Below are positions 18,977-26,483 of a DNA stretch of 64,000 nucleotides, one piece after another. The notes below the pieces were generated by a model that made no database searches, was not told where the DNA came from, and was given only the letters and a program-made list of their open reading frames with translations. Positions within the stretch are counted from its first letter, which is position 1. Every line of letters begins with the position of its first letter. The position numbers and the translations under genes were made by a program. This DNA comes from Streptomyces sp. SAI-127. GTDB taxonomy: Bacteria; Actinomycetota; Actinomycetes; Streptomycetales; Streptomycetaceae. Location: positions 3,782,001 to 3,846,000 of the forward strand of contig NZ_JARXYJ010000001.1 of NCBI RefSeq assembly GCF_029894425.1. The letters run 5' to 3'.

Positions 18977-19519
18977 ATGTCCAACACTCCCATGGCAGCG
19001 AGCCCGCTCACCCGGGCCGTACTCGAGATCGACGAGTACGCCTCCGGCCTCGGCTGGGACCAGCCCGCTCGCCTCTTCGCCCTCGTAGACACCGCACAGC
19101 TGCGAGCTCAGGAACCCGCTCTCGCGAGCCAGCTCGGTCTGGAGGACGCGCAGGAGTCCTCGGGTCTGACCCCCATCGAGCAGGACGAGATTCCCGCGGG
19201 CAAGCCGCTCGACGAGTTCCTCGGCACCATCGCCTGGCCCGGCGCGGTCGTCGGCTGCGCGCTCACCGTGGAGCGCCTGATGCTGCCGCCGTCCGCCGAG
19301 GCGTCCGTCCCGCAGGGGCTGAGCGAGGCCCGGTTGGCGAAGTGGGTCGCCGAGCACCCGGCACGCCAGGAGGTCCGTATGACGGTCGCGGTCCTGCGCG
19401 ACGGCACCCGCGACTCGGCCCTGCGCCTGCGCGAGAAGGACACCCCGACGGAGGTCCTCACGGGCCGCGACCTGGTTCCCGGCCTGGCGGAGGCCCTGTC
19501 GGCGACGTTCGCGGACTGA
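18977..19519 (+). CDS. PPA1309-family conserved actinobacterial protein
   Basis: A 180-residue soluble protein that I recognise as the PPA1309 family, found next to UPF0182 and PDZ-Lon genes in many actinobacteria; its function is unknown. It begins MSNTPMAASPLTRAVLEIDEYA and contains the conserved WPGAVVGCALTVERLMLPP block near residue 90. There are no membrane segments or signal peptide. The ATG at 18977 is preferred; an upstream in-frame codon would run through the promoter region of the divergent UPF0182 gene. A tandem 18-bp repeat begins 2 nt after the stop codon, then a long terminator. Confidence 0.82.
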   Translation: MSNTPMAASPLTRAVLEIDEYASGLGWDQPARLFALVDTAQLRAQEPALASQLGLEDAQESSGLTPIEQDEIPAGKPLDEFLGTIAWPGAVVGCALTVERLMLPPSAEASVPQGLSEARLAKWVAEHPARQEVRMTVAVLRDGTRDSALRLREKDTPTEVLTGRDLVPGLAEALSATFAD

Positions 19520-19520
19520 G

Positions 19521-19565
19521 GTCTTCCAGGTCTTCAAGTTCTTCCAGGTCTGCAAGTTCTTCCGG
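19521..19565. repeat. Tandem 18-bp repeat, about 2.5 copies
   Basis: Units at 19521-19538, 19539-19556 and a partial one from 19557 share TCTTCCAGGTCT-CAAG. They lie between the PPA1309-family stop codon and the terminator, and would be non-coding. Confidence 0.7.
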
Positions 19566-19614
19566 TACGACGACGGGGGCGCCCTCGGTGTGAGGGGCGC
19601 CCCCGTCGTCGTAC
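19565..19614. terminator. Long bidirectional terminator between convergent genes
   Basis: A perfect 20-bp stem (19565-19584 with 19595-19614, GTACGACGACGGGGGCGCCC and its complement) with a 10-nt loop. It lies between the convergent PPA1309-family and PDZ-protease genes. Confidence 0.85.
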
Positions 19615-19627
19615 ACGCGCGTGCCGG

Positions 19628-20725
19628 TCAGCTCTTGGTCGTGCACTTCGGCAGGTCGGACGTCCTGCCCTCGCGGATGTCCTTGAGGGCGCCGAGGGCG
19701 TCGTCGATGGTGTTCACCTTGACCAGGGTGAGTCCGCCGGGGGTGTCCTTGGCGGCGGCCGCGCAGTTGTCGGCGGGGGTCAGGAAGTACTGGGCGCCCT
19801 TGTCGCGCGCGCCGACCGTCTTCATCTCGATGCCGCCGATCGGGCCGACCTTGCCGTCGTCGTCGATCGTCCCGGTGCCGGCGACGAACTTGCCGCCGGT
19901 CAGGCTGCCCGGGGTGAGCTTGTCGTAGATGCCGAGCGCGAACATCAGACCGGCGCTCGGGCCGCCGACGTCGGCGAGCTTGATGTCGACGGTGAACGGG
20001 AAGGTGTGGTCGGTCCCGGCGGCGATCCCGACGATGGCGCGCTTCTCGCCCTCGTCGTCGGACGTCCTGGTCGTGATCGTGATCTTCTCGGTCTTCGTCG
20101 CCGTCCGGTGCGCCTTCTCGGCGGCGGCCTGCTCCTTCGCCGGGACGATCGTGAACACGACGTCCTCGCCGGGCTTGTGCTTGGTCACCAGCTTGGCGAC
20201 GTCGTCCGGCTCCTTCACCGTCGTACCGTCGACGGCCTTGATCACGTCACCGGCGTGCAGTCTGCCCTCGGCCGGGGAGTCCTTCACGACGGTGGAGACG
20301 ATCACCCAGGCCTGCACCGGGACGTCCAGTTCCTTCAGGGCGGCGACCTTGGCGCTCTCCTGGGACTGGCTGAACTCCTCGGCGTTCTCCTGGGTGGACT
20401 GCTCCTCGGTCTTGCCGTCCGGATAGAGGGTGTCGTGCGGTACGACCTTGTTGTCGTGCGCGAGCCAGCCGTAGACGGCCTCGACGAGGTTCATCTTGTA
20501 GTCGGCGCTGGTGACCCGGACGGTGGTCATGTTCAGGTGACCGCTCGTCGGATACGTCTTGCGCCCGGAGATCTGCAGCACCGGCTCGCCGCCGTGGTCA
20601 CCGAGGGTGTTCACCGTGGGGCCCGGTGACATCTCGGCGTAGGGCACTTTGATGAAGACTCCCGCGCACAGGAGCGCGATCAGCATCAGGGTGGAGGCGA
20701 GCATCGTCGCGGTGCGGCGTGGCAT
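19628..20725 (-). CDS. PDZ-domain Lon-like (S16/YlbL) membrane-anchored serine protease
   Basis: A 365-residue protein with an N-terminal membrane anchor (residues 8-27), a PDZ domain at about residues 130-215 (VIVSTVVKDSPAEGRLHAGDVIKAVDG) and a C-terminal Lon-type proteolytic domain at about residues 240-340. The catalytic dyad appears as Ser in DVGGPSAGLMFAL and Lys in IGGIEMKTVGA. No ATPase domain is present, as in the YlbL group. It would act at the outer face of the cytoplasmic membrane. Synteny matches M. tuberculosis Rv3194c. The transcript may be leaderless: TACTGT lies 6 nt before the ATG. Confidence 0.92.
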   Translation of the reverse strand: MPRRTATMLASTLMLIALLCAGVFIKVPYAEMSPGPTVNTLGDHGGEPVLQISGRKTYPTSGHLNMTTVRVTSADYKMNLVEAVYGWLAHDNKVVPHDTLYPDGKTEEQSTQENAEEFSQSQESAKVAALKELDVPVQAWVIVSTVVKDSPAEGRLHAGDVIKAVDGTTVKEPDDVAKLVTKHKPGEDVVFTIVPAKEQAAAEKAHRTATKTEKITITTRTSDDEGEKRAIVGIAAGTDHTFPFTVDIKLADVGGPSAGLMFALGIYDKLTPGSLTGGKFVAGTGTIDDDGKVGPIGGIEMKTVGARDKGAQYFLTPADNCAAAAKDTPGGLTLVKVNTIDDALGALKDIREGRTSDLPKCTTKS

Positions 20726-20731
20726 GGCACG

Positions 20732-20737
20732 ACAGTA
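20732..20737 (-). promoter_or_regulatory. -10 element of a likely leaderless PDZ-protease transcript
   Basis: On the minus strand TACTGT (20737-20732) is followed by 6 nt and the ATG at 20725, with no ribosome binding site. Confidence 0.42.
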
Positions 20738-20761
20738 CGGGACGCTCCTGTCAGACCATCG

Positions 20762-20950
20762 TCAGGGCGCCGTCGTCACCCGGTCGTCAGGTGCCGGAGT
20801 GGACTTCTCCATCGCGGCGCGGAAACGGGCGTAACCGTCGAGCTCGGGGCCGTCGCTGCGCATCCTCCGGGTCCGGTTGGCCCAGCTGCCCCACAACCCG
20901 GCGGCGACCGCGGCCACGAACGGAATCAACAACCAGATGAGCGCCCCCAT
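20762..20950 (-). CDS. Small conserved membrane protein
   Basis: A 62-residue protein. The first 20 residues are a single membrane helix (GALIWLLIPFVAAVAAGLWGSW), followed by a basic turn (NRTRRMR) and a polar cytoplasmic tail. The ATG at 20950 is preceded by GGGAGGTCGGC, a good ribosome binding site, and codon use shows the strong GC third-position bias of its neighbours. It lies upstream of and on the same strand as the PDZ protease (36 nt gap), so it may be co-expressed. No function is known to me. Confidence 0.72.
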   Translation of the reverse strand: MGALIWLLIPFVAAVAAGLWGSWANRTRRMRSDGPELDGYARFRAAMEKSTPAPDDRVTTAP

Positions 20951-21072
20951 GCCGACCTCCCGACCCCACGCTGAGCGACCGCGAAAACTGACTGATCAGC
21001 AGATTAACCATCCGCACTGACAACGCTCACGCCAGGGGTGCGGTTACGCAACCGGAGGGGTGAAGGAAGGGT

Positions 21073-21534
21073 TCAGCAGGCGCCGACCCATTCCTCCGTA
21101 CCGTCGGAGAACGTCTGGTGCTTCCAGATGGGCACTTCGTGCTTGAGATCGTCGATCAGCTTCCTGCAGGCCTCGAAGGCCTCTCCCCTGTGAGGGCAGG
21201 AAACGGCGACGACGACGGCGAGATCCCCGACCCCGAGGTCCCCGACCCGATGCACGGCGGCAAGGGCCCGCACCGGAAACTCGGCGACGACCTTTTCGGC
21301 GATGCGCCGCATCTCGGCCTCGGCACTGGGGTGACACGAATACCCGAGCTTGTCGACGTCGGCTCCCCCGTCGTGATTCCTGACGGTCCCGACGAACAGG
21401 GCGGTCCCCCCGGCGGAGTCGTCCCCGACGGCCCGGAAGACCTCGTCGAGGGAGAGCGGGGTCTCACGGATCGCGATCAGCTTGATCGGCTCATCGGCGG
21501 CCTGCTCACCGGGGTGGTCGTAAGTGGGTGCCAT
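21073..21534 (-). CDS. moaE: Molybdopterin synthase large subunit MoaE
   Basis: A 153-residue catalytic subunit of molybdopterin synthase, which together with thiocarboxylated MoaD inserts the dithiolene sulfurs into precursor Z. Family motifs are GGTALFVGTVRNHDGG near residue 45, HRVGDLGVGDLAVVVAVS near residue 100, and the active-site region PHRGEAFEACRKLIDDLKHEVPIWK containing the two conserved lysines. The ATG at 21534 gives the usual family length with a short polar N-terminus. No moaD is adjacent. moeZ at 53218 in this window could supply the MoaD activation step. Confidence 0.93.
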   Translation of the reverse strand: MAPTYDHPGEQAADEPIKLIAIRETPLSLDEVFRAVGDDSAGGTALFVGTVRNHDGGADVDKLGYSCHPSAEAEMRRIAEKVVAEFPVRALAAVHRVGDLGVGDLAVVVAVSCPHRGEAFEACRKLIDDLKHEVPIWKHQTFSDGTEEWVGAC

Positions 21535-21623
21535 GCGTCCATCGTGCCGCACTCCTGAGACCACGGGAAATAGCGCTATCACCCGGCACACGCGTGTGTG
21601 CGTTTGGAGGCTCGTACAGGGGG

Positions 21624-21690
21624 CGCGCCCCGCAGGGGCGCGGGGCTGTATCGATCTGCGGCTCCGCCGCGTGGGCGCGACCAGCCGCAG
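21624..21690. repeat. Dispersed palindromic intergenic repeat, copy 2
   Basis: An 8-bp hairpin CGCGCCCC-GCA-GGGGCGCG (21624-21642) is followed by GCGGCTCCGCCGCGTGGGCG and CGACCAGCC. The second part matches copy 1 at 4904-4938. It occupies the gap between moaE and the SDR gene. Confidence 0.6.
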
Positions 21691-21738
21691 CGAACCCGCG
21701 GCCGCCGGTCAACCTCGCGCGGCACCGGGGCGCTCCGG

Positions 21739-22854
21739 TCAGATCCGCCGCCGCGCCTTCCTGGCCCGTCGCACCACAGCCGCCGCACCGAGCAGCGCCA
21801 CCGTCGCCCCCGCGGCCCCCGCAGCCGTCGCGTCCTTCCGCCCCAGCCGCCGCCCGGCGACCGTGTGCCGCCCGGCGACCTCCTCCAGCAGCTCCGCGAG
21901 CACCTCCTCGTTGGTCCACTGCGGCCGCCACCCGGCGTCATGCAGCCGGCTCCCGCTCACCACCCAGGGGTACATCGTGTACGCGAGATCGCCCGCGGGA
22001 GACGGTGTCAGCCCGATCCGGTGCAGCCGGGCCGCCGCCCCGAGCGCGACCGCCGACGGCAACTCCATCCGGCGGATCCCGCTGAGCTCCTCGATCTCCT
22101 CCTGCTCCAGCCACCCGTCACACCCGACGGCCAGCTCCCCGTCGACCTTCTCCAGGACGGCGTGTTCCAGAGCGCTGCACAGATCCTCGACATGGCAGAA
22201 CTGCCAGGCGGGCCGGGACCCGGCCACGACCAGCAGCCGCGGGGACTCGAAGTACCGGGTCAGAGCGGTGTCGGTGCCTCCGCCGACCAGCACGGCGGGC
22301 CGCACGACGGTGACATTGAGCCCGGGATGCGCCCGAGGGGCGCGCCGCGCGAGCCGCTCGATCTCCAGCAGGTCCCCGACCCCGGTCGCCTCCGCGGTGG
22401 CCCGTAGCTCGGCGTCCTCCGAGAGGGGCAGTTCGTTGTCCGGAAGCGCCCCGTAGACCATGGCGGAGGTGCACAGCACGACCCGGTGGACGCCGGCGGC
22501 CGCCGCGGCGGTCAGCACGGTCTGCGTCCCCCGGACGTTGTACGCCGTACGCGCGGCCGGGTCCGTCTCCAGATCGAGGTCGAGCGCCAGATGCACCACG
22601 ACGTCGGCCCCGCGCAGCTTCTCGGCGATGGCCGGATCCCGCACATCCAGGATGTGCCACTGCGCCGCGGCGCACTCACCACGCCGCTCGTCCAGCGCGA
22701 TGACCTGCTTGATCTCCTCCGAGGCGGCCAGCCGCTCGGTCAGCAGCGCTCCGACGCCGGACGCGGCGCCGGTGACCGCGACGACTGGCCGGCGCGCGGC
22801 GGGGTTGGTTGACTGGTTTCGCGCTGCGCGAACCTGCGGATCAGGGGAACTCAC
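21739..22854 (-). CDS. NAD(P)-dependent epimerase/dehydratase (extended SDR) with C-terminal membrane segment
   Basis: A 371-residue extended short-chain dehydrogenase from the GTG at 22854, chosen because GGAG lies 7 nt before it. The Rossmann motif VAVTGAASGVGALL is at about residue 25. A catalytic Ser (LCTSAMVYG) is visible, but the expected YxxxK is not obvious; that region reads ELPLSEDAELRATAEA. The final 30 residues contain a hydrophobic Ala/Val stretch followed by arginines, which looks like a C-terminal membrane anchor. Sugar nucleotide epimerase or sterol/ketone reductase roles are both possible. No operon partner is evident. Confidence 0.78.
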   Translation of the reverse strand: MSSPDPQVRAARNQSTNPAARRPVVAVTGAASGVGALLTERLAASEEIKQVIALDERRGECAAAQWHILDVRDPAIAEKLRGADVVVHLALDLDLETDPAARTAYNVRGTQTVLTAAAAAGVHRVVLCTSAMVYGALPDNELPLSEDAELRATAEATGVGDLLEIERLARRAPRAHPGLNVTVVRPAVLVGGGTDTALTRYFESPRLLVVAGSRPAWQFCHVEDLCSALEHAVLEKVDGELAVGCDGWLEQEEIEELSGIRRMELPSAVALGAAARLHRIGLTPSPAGDLAYTMYPWVVSGSRLHDAGWRPQWTNEEVLAELLEEVAGRHTVAGRRLGRKDATAAGAAGATVALLGAAAVVRRARKARRRI

Positions 22855-23046
22855 CGGGCGTCTCCAGCGGTTGTCTTCAGTAGGAACGCGAGTGACGCGT
22901 ACGTACCAGGTGGCATCCATCCTGCCGCAGGCGGAGAGTCGGCGGAGCACCGAGGCCCGAACGGCCGTCGGTGTCTACGCTGGGTGGTGTTATCGGGCAG
23001 CCGCGCCGCCGGAGGCAACCGGTGGCCTTACCAGCCGAGGAATCCC

Positions 23047-24477
23047 GTGAGTGACACCCCATTCGGATTCGGCCTTCCGCCGGAGGAGCCGGACGACGGC
23101 GACGAGGGCAAGAAGAAGGACCAGGAGAGCGGTGGTGGTCAGGGACCGGCCAACCCGTTCGGTTTCGGCGGTCTGCCCGGAGCCGGAGGCTTTGGCGGCC
23201 CCGGTGCGGACAATCCGCTCGCAGCCATGTTCGGTTCACTGAATCCCAACGACCTGGGCGCCGCCTTCCAGCAGCTGGGCCAGATGCTCTCGTACGAGGG
23301 CGGCCCCGTGAACTGGGACATGGCCAAGCAGATCGCCCGCCAGACGGTGTCCCAGGGCACCGCGGACGGCACCAAGGACGCGAGCATCGGCCCGGCCGAG
23401 CGCACCGCGGTTCAGGAGGCCGTACGCCTGGCGGACCTGTGGCTCGACGACGCGACGTCGCTGCCGTCCGGCGCGGGCTCCGCCGTGGCGTGGTCCCGCG
23501 CGGAGTGGGTCGAGGCGACCCTGCCCGCGTGGAAGGAGCTCGTCGACCCGGTCGCCGAGCGCGTGGGCAACGCCATGGGTGATGTCCTGCCGGAGGAGAT
23601 GCAGGCCATGGCGGGCCCGCTGATCGGCATGATGCGCTCGATGGGCGGGGCCATGTTCGGCACCCAGATCGGGCAGGCCGTCGGCGTGCTCGCGGGCGAG
23701 GTCGTCGGCTCCACCGACATCGGCCTGCCGCTCGGCCCGGCCGGCAAGGCCGCGCTGCTGCCGGCGAACATCGAGGCCTTCGGCAAGGACCTCGGCGTGC
23801 CCAAGGACGAGGTGCGACTGTATCTCGCCCTGCGCGAGGCCGCCCACCAGCGCCTCTTCGCACACGTGCCGTGGCTGCGCTCGCACCTGTACGGCGCGGT
23901 CGACGGCTACGCGCGCGGGATCAAGGTCGACACCGCCAAGCTGGAGGACGTGGTCGGCCAGTTCGACCCGCAGAACCCCGAGCAGCTCCAGGACGCCCTC
24001 CAGCAGGGGATGTTCCAGCCGGAGGACACCCCGGAGCAGAAGGCGGCCCTGGCCCGTCTGGAGACCGCTCTGGCTCTCGTGGAGGGCTGGGTGGACGCGG
24101 TGGTCCACGCGGCCGCGAAGCCGCGTCTGTCGTCCGCCGACGCGCTGCGCGAGACCCTGCGCCGCCGCCGCGCCTCGGGCGGTCCGGCCGAGCAGACGTT
24201 CGCCACGCTGATCGGGCTGGAGCTGCGTCCGCGCCGCCTGCGGGACGCCTCCCGTCTGTGGGCCTCGCTCACCGACGCGCGCGGTGTCGACGGCCGTGAC
24301 GGCCTGTGGTCCCACCCGGACATGCTGCCGACCGCGTCCGACCTGGACGACCCGGACGGCTTCGTGCACCGCGAGCAGCTGGACTTCTCCGAGCTGGACA
24401 AGATGCTCGGCGAGGCCGCGGAGAAGCCCGACCTCAAGAAGAAGGACGACTCCGCCGAGGACGGCAGCGCAGAGTGA
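23047..24477 (+). CDS. Zincin_2 (DUF2342) family protein, putative metalloprotease with degenerate zinc motif
   Basis: A 476-residue protein from GTG 23047 with GAGG 6 nt upstream. The N-terminal 70 residues are Gly/Pro/Glu-rich and disordered. The central and C-terminal parts match the actinobacterial Zincin_2 family (M. tuberculosis Rv3195 as I recall). Family members are annotated as zinc metalloproteases, yet the segment where HExxH is expected reads LYLALREAAHQRLF: Arg replaces the first zinc-binding His, so activity is doubtful. The C-terminus is Lys/Asp/Glu-rich. Its stop overlaps the Nudix gene start (GTGA). Confidence 0.83.
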   Translation: MSDTPFGFGLPPEEPDDGDEGKKKDQESGGGQGPANPFGFGGLPGAGGFGGPGADNPLAAMFGSLNPNDLGAAFQQLGQMLSYEGGPVNWDMAKQIARQTVSQGTADGTKDASIGPAERTAVQEAVRLADLWLDDATSLPSGAGSAVAWSRAEWVEATLPAWKELVDPVAERVGNAMGDVLPEEMQAMAGPLIGMMRSMGGAMFGTQIGQAVGVLAGEVVGSTDIGLPLGPAGKAALLPANIEAFGKDLGVPKDEVRLYLALREAAHQRLFAHVPWLRSHLYGAVDGYARGIKVDTAKLEDVVGQFDPQNPEQLQDALQQGMFQPEDTPEQKAALARLETALALVEGWVDAVVHAAAKPRLSSADALRETLRRRRASGGPAEQTFATLIGLELRPRRLRDASRLWASLTDARGVDGRDGLWSHPDMLPTASDLDDPDGFVHREQLDFSELDKMLGEAAEKPDLKKKDDSAEDGSAE

Positions 24478-24995
24478 CCCTCCATGACGACGCCGCCCTG
24501 GTCCTCAAGGGTTACGAGGACCAGGCGGATCTTCGCCAGGCCTACCTGGACCATCTGGCGGTACACCCGGACGGCATGTGGAAGGCTTGCGAGGAGGGCC
24601 ACATCACGGCGAGTGCCCTGATCGTCGACCCGGAGCGCGGACGGGCTCTGCTGACCCTCCACAAGAAGCTGGGCATGTGGCTGCAGATGGGCGGCCACTG
24701 CGAACCGGCCGACACCTCCCTGGAGGCGGCGGCCCTGCGCGAGGCGACGGAGGAGTCGGGCATCCCCGGCCTGGCACTGCTGCCGGGCGGCCCGGTGCGC
24801 CTGGACCGGCATCCGATTCCGCCGCCGTGCCACTGCCACTTCGACGTCCAGTACGCGGCGCTCGCTCCGTCGGGGGCCGTGGAGACGGTCAGCGACGAAT
24901 CGCTCGACGTGCGGTGGTTCGCCTACGACGAGGTGGCGGCCGTGGCGGACGATTCGGTCGTACGACTGCTGGAAGCGACCCGCGCGAGGCTGTGA
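24474..24995 (+). CDS. Nudix hydrolase
   Basis: A 173-residue Nudix enzyme from GTG 24474, overlapping the upstream stop by 4 nt. The Nudix box GGHCEPADTSLEAAALREATEESGI lies near residues 79-103 with the REATEE catalytic core intact, so Mg-dependent hydrolysis of a nucleoside diphosphate-linked substrate is expected. A Cys/His cluster (HPIPPPCHCHFD) follows the box. Substrate unknown. Coupling to the Zincin_2-family gene is seen in the sequence; a functional link is inferred only. Confidence 0.88.
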   Translation: MTLHDDAALVLKGYEDQADLRQAYLDHLAVHPDGMWKACEEGHITASALIVDPERGRALLTLHKKLGMWLQMGGHCEPADTSLEAAALREATEESGIPGLALLPGGPVRLDRHPIPPPCHCHFDVQYAALAPSGAVETVSDESLDVRWFAYDEVAAVADDSVVRLLEATRARL

Positions 24996-25003
24996 GCCCA
25001 CGG

Positions 25004-25038
25004 GTAAGGGGCGCCAGGCAATGGCAGGCGCCCCTTAC
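25004..25038. terminator. Bidirectional terminator between convergent Nudix and AIM24 genes
   Basis: A 12-bp perfect stem GTAAGGGGCGCC / GGCGCCCCTTAC with an 11-nt loop lies between the Nudix stop (24995) and the AIM24 stop (25045). Confidence 0.75.
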
Positions 25039-25044
25039 GCATGG

Positions 25045-25782
25045 CTAGCTGTTGCTGCCCCCGAGGGAGTTGCCGCGCATGCCGAACTGACCGAGCATCC
25101 CGCCGTTGCGCAGGCCCTGCGGCGGCAGCAGTTCGCTGGGCTGGACCAGGACGTGGCCCGTGCCGCCGAAGTGCATCTCCCAGCCTTCGCCGGTGGTCCC
25201 CCGGCGGCGCCACACTCCGGAGGTGGAGGTGGGCGCCTGGAGCTGGGTGCGCAGGGACGTGGACCAGGCGATGACGGCGTCGGAGTCGACGCAGACGTTC
25301 TTGTCCGGTCCCACCTCCAGCACCAGGGGCTCGCCGGAGGTCATGAGGACGACCTGGCCGGAGCCGGACAGCTCCAGGTTGTAGGCGCCCGCGGCGGCCA
25401 CCTCGACGGCGCTGTCCACCGCGACGATGCCGACACCGAGGGAGCCGTCGAAGGCCAGGACGGAGGAGCTGTCGACCGTGATGCCCCTGCCGACCTCCAT
25501 GATGTGCAGGTGCTGGGCGAGGTTGGCCAGGTAGACGACGCCGTTGCCCTTGCAGCGCATGAGTTCGAGGCGCTCGCCGGTCATCCGCTCGACGTTGCGC
25601 CAACTGCGGTTGCGGTACTGGCTGTCGAACTCGACCTGGCCCTCGAAGGCCACCATTGCGCCCTGCCGGGCGAGAACGGCGCTGCTGCCCTGGGTGACGT
25701 CGGTCTTCAGGAGCTGCGGGTTCTGCAGGGTGTAGCGCCCGGTCGACTCGACCGGGACATGTGCGAAGAGTGTGCTGTGCAT
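25045..25782 (-). CDS. AIM24-family protein (third gene of TerD/AIM24 operon)
   Basis: A 245-residue AIM24-type beta-rich protein. AIM24 domains are trimeric double-stranded beta-helix folds; the mitochondrial member affects membrane organisation, and bacterial roles are unknown. Recognisable pieces are ARQGAMVAFEGQVEF near residue 37, RCKGNGVVYLA near 78, and the C-terminal GTGHVLVQPSEL. No signal peptide or membrane helix is seen. The ATG at 25782 lies 19 nt after the stop of the preceding AIM24 gene, and all three genes read in one direction. It ends with a Gly/Asn/Ser-rich tail. Confidence 0.87.
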   Translation of the reverse strand: MHSTLFAHVPVESTGRYTLQNPQLLKTDVTQGSSAVLARQGAMVAFEGQVEFDSQYRNRSWRNVERMTGERLELMRCKGNGVVYLANLAQHLHIMEVGRGITVDSSSVLAFDGSLGVGIVAVDSAVEVAAAGAYNLELSGSGQVVLMTSGEPLVLEVGPDKNVCVDSDAVIAWSTSLRTQLQAPTSTSGVWRRRGTTGEGWEMHFGGTGHVLVQPSELLPPQGLRNGGMLGQFGMRGNSLGGSNS

Positions 25783-25801
25783 GATGTGCCTGGTGCTCCC
25801 C

Positions 25802-26479
25802 TCAGCCCCGGATCTTGAATCGGTCGCCGGTGTCCTCGCTCGGCTGGACGACGACGAAGCCCTGCCCCTTGAAGCCGATCTGGAAGGCCTCGCCGCTGCC
25901 GCGGCCGATGAGGGCACTCGCCTTGATGGTGCGGCGGGCCTTCATCTCCAGGCCGGTCGTCCAGGCGACGAGGGCGTCCGGGTCGACGTACGTCTCACGT
26001 TCGGCGCAGTCCAGGGCCATCGGGATGCCCCGGCTGACCAGGGCGACCCAGCCGGTGCCCTTGATGACGAGGTTGGTCAGGCCCGAGCCGGACAGCTTGG
26101 CGAGTCCCTTGACCGGCTCGATGGCCAGTTCCAGCGAGGCGTCGCAGGCCAGCAGCGTGGCGCCGTTGACCGACAGGGCCTCGCCGTTGAGGTGCAGGAC
26201 GAGGATGTCGCCGCCGTAGTCGGCCAGGTAGAGATCGCCGTCGCCGCGCGCCAGCATCAGCTTGCCGCCCTCGCCGGTGACCATCTCCTCCGCCGAGCGG
26301 CGCAGGCTCGCGGGCGCCCCGTCGAACTGCACATAACCGTCGTACGCGATCATCGAGCCGGCCTTGGCGATCAGGTCCTGCCCGGTGACCATGGTGACCT
26401 TGAGCGTCTTGGAGCTGTGCACACTCATGCGGACGCCGGTCGCGGCGACGCGGTGCGCGGTCAGAGTCTGGGAGTCCAT
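25802..26479 (-). CDS. AIM24-family protein (second gene of TerD/AIM24 operon)
   Basis: A 225-residue AIM24-type protein. It shares the family blocks with its neighbours: IAKAGSMIAYDGYVQFDG near residue 38, GDGDLYLADYGGDI near 80, DASLELAIEPVKG near 113, LVIKGTGWVALVSRGIP near 140 and a final GQGFVVVQPSE. The ATG at 26479 lies 4 nt after the TerD-AIM24 stop codon, so it is almost certainly co-translated. Divergence from the first and third copies is large, suggesting an old duplication in which the three might form a hetero-oligomer; this is inference. Confidence 0.87.
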   Translation of the reverse strand: MDSQTLTAHRVAATGVRMSVHSSKTLKVTMVTGQDLIAKAGSMIAYDGYVQFDGAPASLRRSAEEMVTGEGGKLMLARGDGDLYLADYGGDILVLHLNGEALSVNGATLLACDASLELAIEPVKGLAKLSGSGLTNLVIKGTGWVALVSRGIPMALDCAERETYVDPDALVAWTTGLEMKARRTIKASALIGRGSGEAFQIGFKGQGFVVVQPSEDTGDRFKIRG

Positions 26480-26483
26480 GGCC

